The translations under genes and the position numbers were made by a program. From contig JAQFVV010000012.1 of NCBI GenBank assembly GCA_028023455.1, positions 11,322,499 through 11,386,498 on the forward strand: 64,000 nucleotides of DNA, in the 5' to 3' direction. Shown in pieces: positions 27,651 to 39,949 of this stretch. The notes beneath the pieces are model-generated. The model was not told where the DNA came from. It made no database searches and saw only the letters and a program-made list of their open reading frames with translations. This stretch comes from Epiperipatus broadwayi. Lineage: Eukaryota; Onychophora; Udeonychophora; Euonychophora; Peripatidae. Each line of letters opens with the position of its first letter. Within the stretch, counting starts at the first letter, position 1.

Positions 27651-29395
27651 CATTATTCCCTAATTGGCTTACTCTTCTTAAACAATTCTTCAGTAGTTAG
27701 AAATTTTTTCTATTTATATATTAAAAATATCTTAACTTTTTACAATAATTTGTTTGTTAATACTTTAATCCAAGTTTTGGTGCTGATTTTTCCTAAGAGT
27801 ATTTTTTTTTTTCTTCTTTTATTTTTCTTCTTTAGCTGCTTAATATATAGATCTTTTGAATATATACATCAAATTTAATTCAATTGTTACTAATTTTCTT
27901 ATTTTCTGAGCTAATGTAATATCTGGTAAAATGAAAATACACACAGAAAAGGTAATTTTTTAAAATAATATTTAGCTTTATTACTGCCTAGCATGCTTTC
28001 AGTATATTTTTTATTATTTTATATTCAAGGCATATAGTGGTATGATTAAATGGTTCTTTATATCAGTGTTTAATTAACTATTCACATATTCAATTTTAAT
28101 TTAAATTTGAATGCTCAAATAATCCATTTCTTTGAAATGGGTATCCTTGTTTCTTTTTTGTAATAGAAAAATAGTCACTAGCTTTTGCACTGCTTATTTA
28201 ATTTTTCACATTCTATCTACTCTCTCTATGCACACTATCTCTGCTTTTGTTAGCTTGAATCTATGACTAGTTTTCTGCTCATGATCTGAAATAAATCTAC
28301 TCAATATTTACATATTGTTTTAAACAGTGTGCATATGTTGAATCATTTGTGTAACAAAATCAATTAATACATTTTTGTATAATTTTTCTTTATATCATGG
28401 ATTGTTTTAATTTTTCTTTGATTTTTTTAGTTTGATTTCTAGATATATAATTTTCCTATCTTTTTTCTGAATTGATATATATATCTTGTATACATTTGTT
28501 CACAAACAAGTTGGATACATAACTATTACAGGTAGTTTTGAAGTATATCATATTATCAAACTAGAACTAATGTGATGACCAGCCAGTAATGTCAATAAAA
28601 AAATTTGAGGAAATTAATTGATACTGAGGATACTTTGACATAAATGAAAGTGTCAATATTTTAAGATTATTTATTTTTAAAAAAATCTTGGCTATAAAAA
28701 TCTTCATTTAAATATGCTTTTTTAATTTAAATTTAAAATGTTTTAGAAGAACCTTAGCCTTTTTGAATCAGTCAAAATGCATAATCTTATGTGATTGTCC
28801 AGTTTTCTTGTTAGCTTTTTTTTAATGGTAGAACGAATAGAGTTATGCAATGACTTCAAATCGTGTAGTTGCTTTTCTTGTTAACCAGAACCTTTTAGTT
28901 ATATTAATTTATTTGCTGGTATTTATGCAGCTATTTTTCAACTTATAATATAATTTATTGGTTTTGATGGATTTTTATATATTTTTCTCTCTTTGTGTTA
29001 GTTTTCTTATTTTTGTTTTCTTTTTGTTTGTGTGTTTTTGCACTAATTTCTACAAATATATTAATTGTTTGAGTTAGTGTTTATATATAATTCTTTTCAT
29101 TTAAATGCAATACATTGATAGGTTTTTTAAAACAGATTTTTGAATCAGTTTTGCTTTCTTTCTGTAATTTGTGTGTGTGTGTGTAAACTATTTAAGTTAA
29201 TTTTGTTAGCAATTTTTTATAAGAAAAATTATAGATAAAAGGTAAAATATAGTAATAGTATTTAAATAAACAATATGATTTATGCATGAAAAAAATAAAA
29301 ACTGCATGCATTTATATATCTTTTTTAGATATCATTTCATTTTTACTGATTGTTTTTTTATGTTCTTTAAAAAACTAGAGGATTTAAGTATGAAC
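27651..29395. other. AT-rich noncoding DNA
   Basis: T-rich plus strand with a short GT run near 29169-29184. The open frames at 27630-27878 and 29282-29512 are hydrophobic chance translations; the latter runs through the SINE copy. Confidence 0.5.
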
Positions 29396-29492
29396 GTTGT
29401 TAGCCGGAGGTCATCGCATCCGTCTTGCAAGCAAGTAGTTGGTTGCAGACGGTTGTGGGTTCGCATCCCGGCTGATGCCATGACATATGAGA
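29396..29492 (+). mobile_element. tRNA-derived SINE copy
   Basis: A-box-like TAGCCGGAGG (29401-29410), a stem-forming CCGTCT/AGACGG pair and a B-box GGTTCGCATCC (29458-29468). The 3' end CTGATGCCATGACATA is followed by an A-rich stretch. It matches the 16.2-kb copy in order and spacing but has diverged in the middle, where there is a short AAGTAGTTGGTTGC segment. No convincing target duplication was found. Like the other copies it is only about 95 bp, so the family is essentially a tRNA-like head plus tail. Confidence 0.7.
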
Positions 29493-29762
29493 AAAAAAAC
29501 AATTTATATTAAATTGTTTTTTTTTTACTTCTACTACTAACTTAATTGCCAGTTAATGTTTTGTTGATTTTCTTTTATAAATGTTAATTATATAAATTAA
29601 TAATGCTATAAAAATAGTAATAGTTCAACAGGAAGAAAATCTTGCAGTTTGCATGCAACTGATTAATAAATATTTGTTAATAGATAAATAAAATGACAAT
29701 ATTATTTATATAAAATTGTAATTTAATCGCACTTGCATGTAGTCATATGATTACATAAATAT

Positions 29763-29980
29763 TAATATATGTCATTTCTAAAATCTTTATTATTATTTTA
29801 GTCTTTATTTTTTCTGTAGTAGATAGTACTTAACTTTGGGTTAAAATTGATTTAATAAATAAATATATTTTATTGATATTTATTACTCTGTTTTATTTTA
29901 ATAGTAGACATTATTGTTTTTCATTAAATTGTAATTAATTGCAGTTATGTATATTCATATAAGTACATATATATAATATC
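29763..29980 (+). repeat. Left flanking direct repeat of the RTE element
   Basis: This ~200-bp segment ends exactly where the RTE element starts and resembles the ~200 bp that follow the element's 3' end. Shared anchors include a TTATTATTATTTTA-like run, TTAATAAATAAAT and TTGATATTTAT. Identity by eye is roughly three quarters to four fifths, with small indels. The last seven bases, TAATATC (29974-29980), also begin the right copy. Confidence 0.5.
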
Positions 29981-32900
29981 GGTTGCAGAAAGGAATTTGC
30001 TATTAACTGAAAGGAGACCCTTTGATTCCTCTTGGAGGCCTTAAAGGAACCGAGCAGGGCAAATTCCTAATGTCCACTCCATACGTTCTTGTCGTTGCAG
30101 CTGTTATTGCTATGTGATTATTCATATAGTATACAAACATGGATGGGTTGCTCATCAATATGCATTAGCCAGCATGGTGAGTTTATTGGCTTTTTACCTC
30201 TGAGTTTAAGAATATTTTTTCCAATATATACAATTGTGACAGACAAAAATAAATCATGGCCCTTTTTCCCAGGAGGCTGTAAAGTCACCAACCAACGCAG
30301 TGGTTGGTGGCCGAAGGCAGAGGGTGCTAAGAATCCCCTGATTGTGGACTCAGGCTGCTATTTGATGACGACTTTTTATTTAGGTACATAGAACTGCAGA
30401 TCATTTTCAGGTGAAGGAAGATTGCAAGAGTTAAAAGAAGAACTGTCTTATATTAAATGGGACATTATTGGACTTTGTGAAGTTAGAAGGAAAGGTGAAG
30501 AAACAATTGATTTAAAAAGTGGGCATATATTCTATTATAGAGGCACAAATATTGGAAATACAAGTGGAGTAGGATACATTATAAATAAAAAATGGAAGAA
30601 TAACATTGTGGAGATTGATGGTGTATCGGACAGAGTGGCAAGATTAGTTTTACAACTAAATAGCAGATACCAAATGCAGATAATTCAGGTTTATGCCCCA
30701 ACAAGTTCTCATAGTGATGAAGTAGTAGAAGATTTTTATATGGATGTACAAAAGGCTTTAGATCAGAGTAAACAACATTTTAAAATTATTATGGGAGACT
30801 TTAATGCTAGAATTGGTAAACAAATGAAAGATGAAAATGCTGTAGGTAAATTTGGTTATGGTAATAGAAATGAGAGAGGACATAGACTTGTGGAGTTTGC
30901 AGAAAAAGAAAAACTTTATATTATGAATTCTTTTTTTGAGAACAATGTTAAAAAAAAATGGACATGGAAGCATCCAAATGAAGATACAGCAGAATTGGAT
31001 TATATTTTGACTAATAGACAATACATATTTTAAGATTGTAATGTTTTTCTTAATAAATTTAACGCAAGAAATGATCGTCGATTAGTAAGATGTAAGATAC
31101 ATGTTAATGCAAAACTAAAGAGACAAAAATTATTAAGAAAAACAATATTTACAGTTGATATTCCTAATCTTCAGAAACATTCTAATGAATTTAAATTAGA
31201 ATTTACAAATCGGTTTCAAGTATTAGTAGATTTTGAACATGATTCAGATTTGAATGACATTAATAGGAAAATAACTGATACACTTTTAAAAACTGCAAGA
31301 AAGATAGCTGGTAGAAAAAAGCAGCAATTGACCAATAAAATTTCTACTGAGACTAGAGAATTTATGAAGAAAAGGAATATGAGGATATACAATAATGATG
31401 TATTAAAAATGATTGAATATCTCCAATTTTGTAAAATGGTGTGGAAAAGAGTTGAAAATGATATAAGAAAGTATAATTGTGAACTAGTAAGGAAAGCTGT
31501 AAAAGAGAATAAAAGTCTAAAGAGTGTAAAACAACATTTTGGTATTGGTAGGAAATTTATATCTGCAATAAGAAAAAAAGATGGCATTATTACTAAAAAG
31601 AGAGATGACATCATGAAATGTGTAGAAGACTTCTATCAAGAATTATATAGTAATAAAGAACAAGTGCCTCCTATACCTATTCTATCTTCCGAATTGCCCA
31701 GAATTTTGAATGAGGAAGTGAGACATGCAATTAAATTTATGAAGAAAGGGAAGGCTCCAGGTAATGATGGAATTATAATTGATATATTAAAAGAAGCAGG
31801 TGAAGAAATAGAATTTTTTTTAGCAAAGTTATATACCAAATGTCTAAATGATAAAGATGTACCAGATGATTGGAAGAATGCAGTATTAATATTAATATTT
31901 AAAAAAGGTGATAAAGAAGATATTAGAAATTACAGACCTATCAGTCTTTTATCAGTTTTATACAAAATTTTTACTAAGATAATTACAACTCATCTACAGA
32001 GAACATTGGATTTCCACCAACCAAGAGAACAAGCTGGATTTAAAAGTGGTTTTAGTACAGTAGATCATATCCAGGTATTGAGAGAAGTTATAGAAAGGAC
32101 AAATGAATATGAGTTGCCATTATGCTTAGGATTTGTAGATTATGAAAAGGCATTTGATTCTATAAACATTTCTTCAGTGATTAAAGCATTGGATCATCAA
32201 GGTGTAGATCCAGGATATTGTCATATTTTAAAGAATATTTATAAAAATGCAACAGCAACAATTAGATTACATAATGATAGTAGGAAAATCAACATTGAAA
32301 AGGGTGTAAGACAGGGTGACTCCATATCTCCAAAACTTTTTACAGCAGTGCTGCAAGAAGTATTTTGTGGATTAAAATGGGAAGCTAAAGGAGTGAAAGT
32401 AAATGGAGATTATTTAAGTCATTTAGATTTTGCAGATGATGTAGTTGTTTTTGCAAATAATGCTTTAGAGTTACAGGAAATGTTGCAGGAGTTATCAGAT
32501 GAAAGTAGGACTAAAGATAAATGTTAAAAAGACTAAAGTAATGTTTAATAGATTTTCTCAAAATATGAAAATAAAGATTGATTATGATGAGTTAGAAGAA
32601 GTTAACAGTTACAAATACCTTGGTCAGATTATTAATACAGATGGAAACATAATGGATGAAATTAATCATAGAATTAAACTTGGTTGGAGTGCTTTTGGTA
32701 GAAATAACTTGATACTAAAAGGAAATATGCCGATGTGTTTGAAAAGGAAGGTTTTTAATAAATGTGTTTTACCAGTTCTTACTTATGGATCTGAGACTTG
32801 GACACTTAATAGAAGAGCAATACAGAGACTTCAGACCACTCAAAGAAGTATGGAGAGATGCATGTTGGGAGTAACAAGAAGAGATCGAAAATGCAATGTA

Positions 32901-33202
32901 TGGGTAAGAGAACAAACAGGTGTTACTGACCTCATTGAAAAAATTAAAAGACTGAAGTGGAGTTGGGCTGGACATATTGCTAGAAGAGATGATAATAGAT
33001 GAACAATTGAAATTTTAAACTGGATTTCAAGAGATTGTAAAAGACCCAGAAAGAGACCACATGTGAGGTGGATGGATGAAATAAGAAAGTGTTCAGGGGT
33101 GATGTGGAGAAGAGAAGCTAAAGATAGGAAAAGGTGGATTGAATTTGGAGAGACCTTCATTCTGCAGTGGATTGATCATGGTTGTTGATGATGATGATGA
33201 TG
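29981..33202 (+). mobile_element. Full-length RTE-type LINE, inactive
   Basis: The element is about 3.2 kb, the usual RTE length. It has a ~380-bp 5' region, one endonuclease/reverse-transcriptase frame, almost no 3' UTR and a terminal (TGA/GAT) microsatellite (33183-33202) that contains the stop codon. This is the typical RTE 3' end. TAATATC abuts both ends (29974-29980 and 33203-33209), a plausible short target duplication. Coding defects make it nonautonomous. Confidence 0.85.
30365..33188 (+). pseudogene. RTE endonuclease/reverse transcriptase with nonsense codons and a frameshift
   Basis: The polyprotein nicks target DNA and copies its own RNA there. The ATG at 30365 gives MTTFYLGT-stop-NCRSF: a TAG (30389-30391) stands where the endonuclease motif GTWN has Trp. 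Endonuclease landmarks follow: IIGLCEVRR, VYAPTS and IIMGDFNARIG. A TAA at 31031-31033 interrupts YIF/DCNVF. The SDHR box reads NDRR (31070-31081), so the catalytic His is Arg. The reverse transcriptase spans about 31720-32520, with NYRPISLLSVLYK, FVDYEKAFD, GVRQGDSISPKLF and an intact FADD (32429-32440). Near 32500-32520 the frame shifts by a deletion-like change. The C-terminal part has WTLNRRAIQRLQTTQ and LKWSWAGHIARRDD, a TGA at 33000-33002, then RPHVRWMDEIRK to the stop at 33186. All long frames are in one register except after the shift. Confidence 0.9.
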
Positions 33203-33420
33203 TAATATCATTTTCTACAATCTTTTTTATTATTATTTTAATCTTTAATTTATCTATAGCAGATATTTCAATTTTTAACTAAAATTAGTTAATAAATAAA
33301 TGTTTTGTTGATATTTATCACCCTATTATATTTTAATATTGAAATATTTTTTTGTTATTAATTAGATTTCTCATGCATTTTTTTCAAAGATAATTTTTTA
33401 AATTATAACCAAAGTAAAAG
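33203..33420 (+). repeat. Right flanking direct repeat of the RTE element
   Basis: Begins directly after the terminal microsatellite with TAATATCATTTTCTAC and parallels 29763-29980 over about 150-200 bp, more clearly in its first 140 bp than towards the end. It could be a very long target duplication or one half of an older tandem repeat into which the LINE inserted. Confidence 0.5.
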
Positions 33421-34884
33421 TAAGCTTTCTGGTAGCAACACGCTATTTGTCCATGCAGCTAGGTAAGTCCACATAAGGATCAGACGTTGCTAAGACTACT
33501 GCCATCTTGAGGCAAGCTCTCTGGTACAGCTGGGGAAGAGTCGTTCTTCCTATCCATGAGGCAAGCTATCAAGTGTAGTTGGAAGCGGTAGATTGTCAAG
33601 ACTCGGATTCAAGAGTTCACATTAGAACTATCTTATTCTGTATTGTATATATTTGTAAATATTATATTAATTATAATACTGGCGCTAGTATTATTTTCTG
33701 TAGGTTGGGTCTGTACTCATGACCTCCCATTGACAAATTATTCTTTTTTTGTATGTAATTAAAAATATGCATTAATGTCATATAATAATTATTCATTAAC
33801 TTATAATTAAATCAGCTGGAAACTTTTTCTCTTCAATGATTATTTATTTTATGAAAAGTATTTTTGATTAATATTTTATATCAAAATTTTGACAAAATAT
33901 TTTTATGAAAATATATAATATATATTTTTGCCTTTATCGATAATTAAGTAAAATTTAATTAGAGAAATATTTAATTCTAAGGCAATATGTAATTTTCTTA
34001 TACTAATTGTAATTTTTGCAAATCTTTACAAAGTGTTTCTTTACTTAAAGATTGATCCATCCATGTCACCTTTTATTTATTTTTGAGTAATATATTTTAT
34101 TCATATTTATTTATATGTGATCAGGATAATAAAAATAAATGAAATAGGAAGGCCAATTCTTTGGAAAGGTAATGCAAATATTCTAAGAAAAGTTTCTCTA
34201 GCAGTTATACATTCCACTACTAAATACTGGATGTTTGAAATGACTCTCAATTTGTATTAAAAATTGAAATGATACAATTCAAATTCATTTTTGCAAGAAG
34301 ACAGGATGAATTGCAGAAAATTTATAAAAATCATTATATTAAGATACAATTTCTTTATGTAACATATACTTAAGTCAAGATAATTTTTGGGTGTTCACCA
34401 AATAAATCCTTAAAATGGCAGAATAATTTTTTTAATAAATGAACTTTCTACAAGGTCCTAAACTTGTTTTTCCAATAAAAACAAGTGAATGTGATCTTTT
34501 CAACCATTATGATTAGAGTATTTATTTGTTTTAGAAATGGTATGTAATAGATTCTGACTCATAAAGCTATGATCAAATTTACACATATTATGTTAGAATT
34601 AATGAACTTAATAAAAATCTGATGAATTTATTTTCATGTTTGGAATTTCTGAATATTTTTTATAAGTGAATATAAATATCTAATTTGCCTTACATAAAAA
34701 AAATCTGTGCTGAATAAATATATGAAAAGGAAAAATTCAGAGAAGAGCTGTTATCATTATTAAACAATAATTTATTTATTTTTACATTTTGACATTAGAA
34801 GCCTAATTAATATTATAATGTATTGAAATTTCAGTAAAATCTGCTAAAATGCATTAATTATTTCCAGAATGGGTTCTTTAGTAT
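33421..34884. other. Noncoding DNA with a less AT-rich block at 33.43-33.75 kb
   Basis: The block 33430-33750 (GTAGCAACACGC at its start, repeated GAGGCAAGCT, AATACTGGCGCTAGTATT near its end) is clearly richer than its surroundings. It resembles a solo LTR or other inserted repeat, but no paired copy or target duplication was found. The rest is AT-rich without features. Confidence 0.3.
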
Positions 34885-35074
34885 TTTCCAACTGATGACG
34901 TATTACACTGAAGCCATATTAGTCTGATCTTCAGATCTTTAAGATAACTTCTCCAAGTGATTTGCGGACAAATGCAATCGCTAAAATTTGTCCACAAATC
35001 ACATGGACCCAGCACATTAAAGATCACAAGATCAGACTGATATGGCTTCAGGGTAATATGTCATTGGTTGGAAA
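34885..35074. mobile_element. Short hairpin MITE-like element
   Basis: Inverted termini TTTTCCAACTGATGACGTATTAC (left) and GTAATATGTCATTGGTTGGAAAA (right) continue inward. Matching arm segments include GAAGCCATAT-AGTCTGATCTT and its complement, and GTGATTTG-GGACAAA with its complement. A spacer of about 14 nt lies in the middle. Length is about 190 bp with no coding potential. No matching copy was seen elsewhere in the window. Confidence 0.65.
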
Positions 35075-36699
35075 AAATAAAAAATTTAAAAAAAAGTACA
35101 TGCGTGTGTCAAAATAATTTAGAAATTAAAAGTAATCAAGTGTAAGTTTGATCATTTAGAAATTGAAAGTAACTAAGTGTAAATTTTATAATTGTACAAT
35201 TTTTTTTTTGTAAATTTAAAATAAATAGACAAATAAAGAATACTTTTCCAGATTATCTGGCATTATTAATGGTGACCTGGACAATGCACTCTATATTACG
35301 AATTTTTATAACAAAAAAAAAAAAATCAAAAAAATGTACTCGCGTTAAAAATTATCTTATCTTTACAACATTTCCGACGATATTTAACTCAATTATTCAT
35401 GTTAAAAATATATAAAACAAACAATTTGAAAATGTGTCTCATTTTTTGACTGAAAATTAGAGAAATAGTGCGTAGTGCTGTAATGGGTGGGGGCTTTTTT
35501 TGTTTTTGACGGGCCGAAGGCACGGCCAATATTATGCTCAATTATAATTACAAAACCACCGACAACACCAGCCATTGTATTACTCTCATAGCTGTAATTT
35601 TTATAATTGCAGATGAATTTAAAAAAAAAAAATTTCTATATAATATAATTCAGAAATTAAAAATAAAATTAATTAATTGTACTTTTTTTAATTGCAGAAG
35701 AATTTACAAAATAATATACATCAAAATGACTATTTATTAGAAACAAAAATGAAAATTACTTACAAATAGCGTCCACTGCGGTGGACTAGTAGCAAAGACA
35801 GACAAATGACAAAATTTCCCAAAGCTCTCTCCGATTTTTAAATCTCATGGGTCAAAAAAATCTAAAAATTGGATTAATCATGTCAGTGTCTTGGTTGACA
35901 TGACAATGTTATCATCGAAGTTGTTTGTCTGAAGGAAAATCGTAAGTATAAAACATCATTGGTTCATTTTGGTTTACATTAAAATACATGAATTAGTTAA
36001 CACCAAAATTAAACACTTAAAAAGGAAAACTCAAAAATATAAATATAAAAAGATAAAAAATGAATTTCTGTATATACTATACAATTAGATTTAAAGAAAA
36101 CTAAAATTCAGATTTTAAAAGTATAAAACAAGAGTTACTTTAACTTTTTTGGAGATAATGTTCAGCAGCAGTCTTATCTTGAAACACTATTAATCCAATT
36201 TTTTTTAAAGGCAGTGAACCTTAGCTTTTCTGGCAATAAACTTTTTCATAGCAATAGTGCTTGTTCTTGAAGACAGCAAAAAATTATTCAAAACATTGGT
36301 TAACTTTTTCACAAATGATTGCTTCAGTGATACAATTATCTATTGTCTGCTTTTGGTTAATCTATATTAGTAAGATGTTTTAATTAGATTTAGAATGTTA
36401 CAGTGTAAATTGCTTAAAGTAATTTTTTTTGCTATTTTTTATTTTATTTTTTTTTAAATTGATATAGATCATTAATTTAATCACATTATATTTGGAATAT
36501 AAATTATTATTGGCCATTTTACAACTTCTCTTTTATAATTTTTGTTTTTACTTCAATACTGATTTTTTTTTTTTTTGGCTCATAATTAAAATTAATCTTT
36601 TATATGTATAAAAAGAATATAAAAAACAAAATCTTATAATGTTAAACAGATTACAGGAGAAAAGCTAAATGCAAATAAGCTCACAAAACAATAATGTCT
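35075..36699. other. AT-rich noncoding DNA
   Basis: Contains a short perfect GTCCACTGCGGTGGAC-type inverted repeat near 35770-35785 and a small GC-richer patch at 35480-35530. The ORF at 35534-35740 has no motif. Confidence 0.4.
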
Positions 36700-37700
36700 A
36701 AATCTTTACTCAAAGTTGAAATTCTTATGCACTGCACATGATTTCTATTTCAGTCAGTAGCAGTTATTATAGCATTTTTTTATTACATTTCAGCCAATGA
36801 CATTCATCAATTTCCATTCTTAGTGCTTAATTTTTTAAAATTTTATCAAACTTTTGTTTTGCTTTGTTTTAACATCAACATTAATTAGCTTTTAAATTCA
36901 GTTTTATGGTCCGTAACCATATACACATTTAGGAAAATATTTTTAAAGAAAAATATGTACAACAGTTTTATTTCCAGAGAGAAAAATAAGATAAGCAAAT
37001 TAAATTGATAAGTATGTTTTACATATCTGCCATTTGAATTTATTATTAAGCTTTTTACAAGAACTTTTATTTTGATGTTTTTTTAACTGAACTTTTCTTT
37101 TGTATTATTTTTAATTTCAACATTAATTAGCTGTCAAATTTTATGATGGCACATAGCTAAAATTATTACAATATTGCAATTATTATAACATTTTTTTTAT
37201 ATTTTAGCCAATAGCATTCATCAATTTAATGCTACCATTCTTAATGCTTAATGTTCTATAATTTTACCAAATTTTTTTATTTTTTTTTGTTTTAACATCA
37301 ACATTAATTAGCTTTTAAATTTTAGTTTTATGGTATGTATCTAAAATTATTATCAAATGCATACTTAAGAAATCCTATGTACAACATTTTTACTATTTGA
37401 AATAAACAAAGATACGTAAATTAATTTAATATAAGTTTAAAAAGCTATCATTTTATAAAAAAAATTTATTTCAAATTTTTTTATGTCAGCATTATGTGCA
37501 CTTAGGAAAACGTTAGGCAAAACAAGATTTATAACATTTTTGTTAATGGTTTTTTAATTTTTTTTATGTCAATATTAGTCAACTTTAAAATTTTGCTTTT
37601 ATGGCATATGGTAGAAATTATTGCAATATACACATCTAGGAGAATACTTTTAGATAAAAATAGATACAATCCAACAATGATTATCACTAGAAACAGAAAA
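36700..37700 (+). repeat. Degenerate long tandem repeat, period about 420 bp
   Basis: The segment containing TTTAGCCAATAGCATTCATC and AACATCAACATTAATTAGCTT recurs at about 36.79-36.90 kb and 37.20-37.32 kb, a spacing near 420 bp. Parts recur at about 37.08-37.14 and 37.53-37.60 kb (AATATTAGTCAACTTT in place of AACATTAATTAGCTTT), so there may be sub-periods. Copies differ by many substitutions and indels. No gene is present. It could be an old satellite-like duplication. Confidence 0.55.
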
Positions 37701-38085
37701 AGATAAACAAACTAAATTGATGACAAAGTTTTATGTGGAAAAGATGTCTTAGAATTGTGTGTATATATATATATTGCATTTTTGTAAAAATAATTTATGA
37801 GGTGTATTTGTTATAGAAATCATAATTTAATGAGAAAAAATGTTAATTCTAGTAGTTATATATTTTAGAAGACTTCATCATAGCAGATCTTATTGTACAC
37901 TGTGTATACAGTTCAAACTTATCCAATATAATAAAAAAAAAAAAATTTGATACAAAGAGGAGTTTAAATATTTTTTTAAGTAAAAAAAGTGATAACAATT
38001 TTTAAATTCCGATAAATAATTTATTAGCCTATGAAAAATAGTAGGTTGAATTATTCTGCTTTCGCAGTCTTAAAGGCTTGGCAGA

Positions 38086-39915
38086 TTGCTATCTGTGTGT
38101 CAAATCAAAGTTAAATATTATTCTAGTAAAGATAAAATAATTATAATACTTCTGAAAAAAACCCTTAAATTTTTTAATAATGTATATTTTCTTAAAATTC
38201 CTGGATTTATGTTAATTATTGATTGGATGCATTGTAAATATGGTATGGCTACTTTTGTTTCAAATCATCCTATAAAGCAAACAATTTTCATTGAAAATCA
38301 TTCAAATAATATTGCAATAACAATTTGGATAAATAGTTTTTATATATGCAATATTTACAAACTGCTCAATACAAAACCGGCCCTACTCCCATCAATTCTG
38401 ATCTTGTTACACTATCTGTATTTATAAGACATTTTAATTCTCGTAATAATATTTGGGAATATGCAAATGAGGATCAAGTGAATTGTTAGCTTTTAGGATT
38501 AGTAGATTTAAATAATATTTTACTTTGTGATGCCAAGCAAAGAGTAACATTGTATTTGGATAGATGGATAATAGAAACAATTCCAGATTTGTTTTATTTT
38601 GACAGATGCTTCACTATTATTTTCCCATACAGCCACAATAAACTGTAATTATTCTTGGAATCTACATTTCTGTAGTTGTGTTTCAGTTCCAAAATGGAAT
38701 TTAAGTCAAGTTAACTGAAATCAATATTCTGGATATTTTGAACAGAATAATAGTAGAGTTCTTCCAATTCCCTTTTCTATGATTGGTTTAACAAAATCAT
38801 AACCATAGCTGTTCATTAATCTATCTCTTGTAGAAATTGAAAACAATTCAGTCCAGGTTGAAATAAAACCAAAAGTGCTCTTTATAGCCAGTTTTTGTCT
38901 AAGATCTAAAAATTGTTGATAAACTTGTAAAATAACTGAATGATATGAAAAAAAAAATGGAGATACCATAGAGAAAAGAACAAGATCCAGTTATAAGGTC
39001 TAATCACTTTTATGTAATTTTGTATCAAAATATCTCTAAAAAACTATTACAGTCTTTGATAATGAGATTTCCAATCTTGTATATATTAAATTTTTAAATC
39101 TAAGATTGATAGAATTAGAAAAACTATTATTAGAGCAGAATTGCAAGTTTCTCTTTCACAGTGATCTTTTTATATCAATCTAATAAAACCAATTGATAGT
39201 CTTAAATAAAAGAGCCCAGGAGCAGGTAATATATATTTGGAGTTTCTAAAAAAAAAATAATTCTAAAGCTAAAGCATTCTTGGAAAAACTATTTCATAAT
39301 ATTATTAATAAAAAAAATTATTCAAAAATTTGGCATAAAGGCAAAACAATAGCAATTTTAAAAGCAAATAAATACAACAATGATTTAAAAAATTATTATT
39401 ATATGTTTTTTTACAAGTTTTCTGAATATTAACATGAGTTTTTATAATAATTGATAGTCTTCTATCTATAGAGCAGGCTGGATTTGAACCAGAATAAAAC
39501 TACTGTGAAGAAGTTTTATTTTTAACAACTAGTATAGAAAACCACCTCCAAAATAAATTAAAAACTAATGCTACTTTTATAACCTTAGTTTTATAATTTA
39601 ATTAGAGAAAAGATCATTTTCAAAGAGTTTGTAAAATTATTAAATTCAGGAAAACTGTTATTTTACTTAACTAAATGTGCTCCAGTAAAAAAAGCCAAGT
39701 TGACTCTAAATATTGATTATAGTAGATATAAATTTTGCAAAAGGGGTCTATCATTTCAATTACTTAATTTATTTATTAGTGATCTTCCAAAAGCAGAATA
39801 TAGGAAATTAATCTATGCTGATGACATTTCTTTGATTGTATAAAAGATATCCCTTACTGAATTAAAAAAAAGTCTTAAAATGAGGAAATAAAAAAATTGG
39901 AAATTGTTTTACTCC
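38086..39915 (+). pseudogene. Jockey-like LINE fossil: endonuclease and reverse transcriptase
   Basis: The region encoded a jockey-superfamily ORF2. Endonuclease relics: LKIPGFMLIIDWMHCKYGMATFV (38196-38265, here in two parts: LKIPGFML and HCKYGMATFV), then an ICNIYK segment. In other frames there follow an N-x-W-x-YAN-type stretch (38430-38480) and CDAKQRVTLYLDRW (38525-38570). The linker has FSPGWNK, normally PGWN (about 38850). Reverse-transcriptase relics: KAKAFLEKLFHNIINKKNY and KIWHKGKTIAILKANK (about 39265-39370), EQAGFEPE (39475), a GLPQGS-region remnant (about 39745), and IYADDISLI with intact YADD (39814-39825). There are many stops and frameshifts. The C-terminal part reappears at 41.3-41.9 kb beyond a nested foldback insertion. 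Clearly dead and old. Confidence 0.8.
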
Positions 39916-39949
39916 AACAAAAATAATATGAAACCACGAAACACACTAC

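Noticed and set aside
30758-31021. Minus-strand ORF inside the RTE element
   Set aside because: Shadow of the plus-strand endonuclease frame; the same holds for minus ORFs at 31216-31614, 31636-31839, 32769-32975 and 32840-33160.
33430-33750. Solo LTR
   Set aside because: Composition and a TGGCGC motif suggested it, but no second copy, TG...CA ends or target duplication were found.
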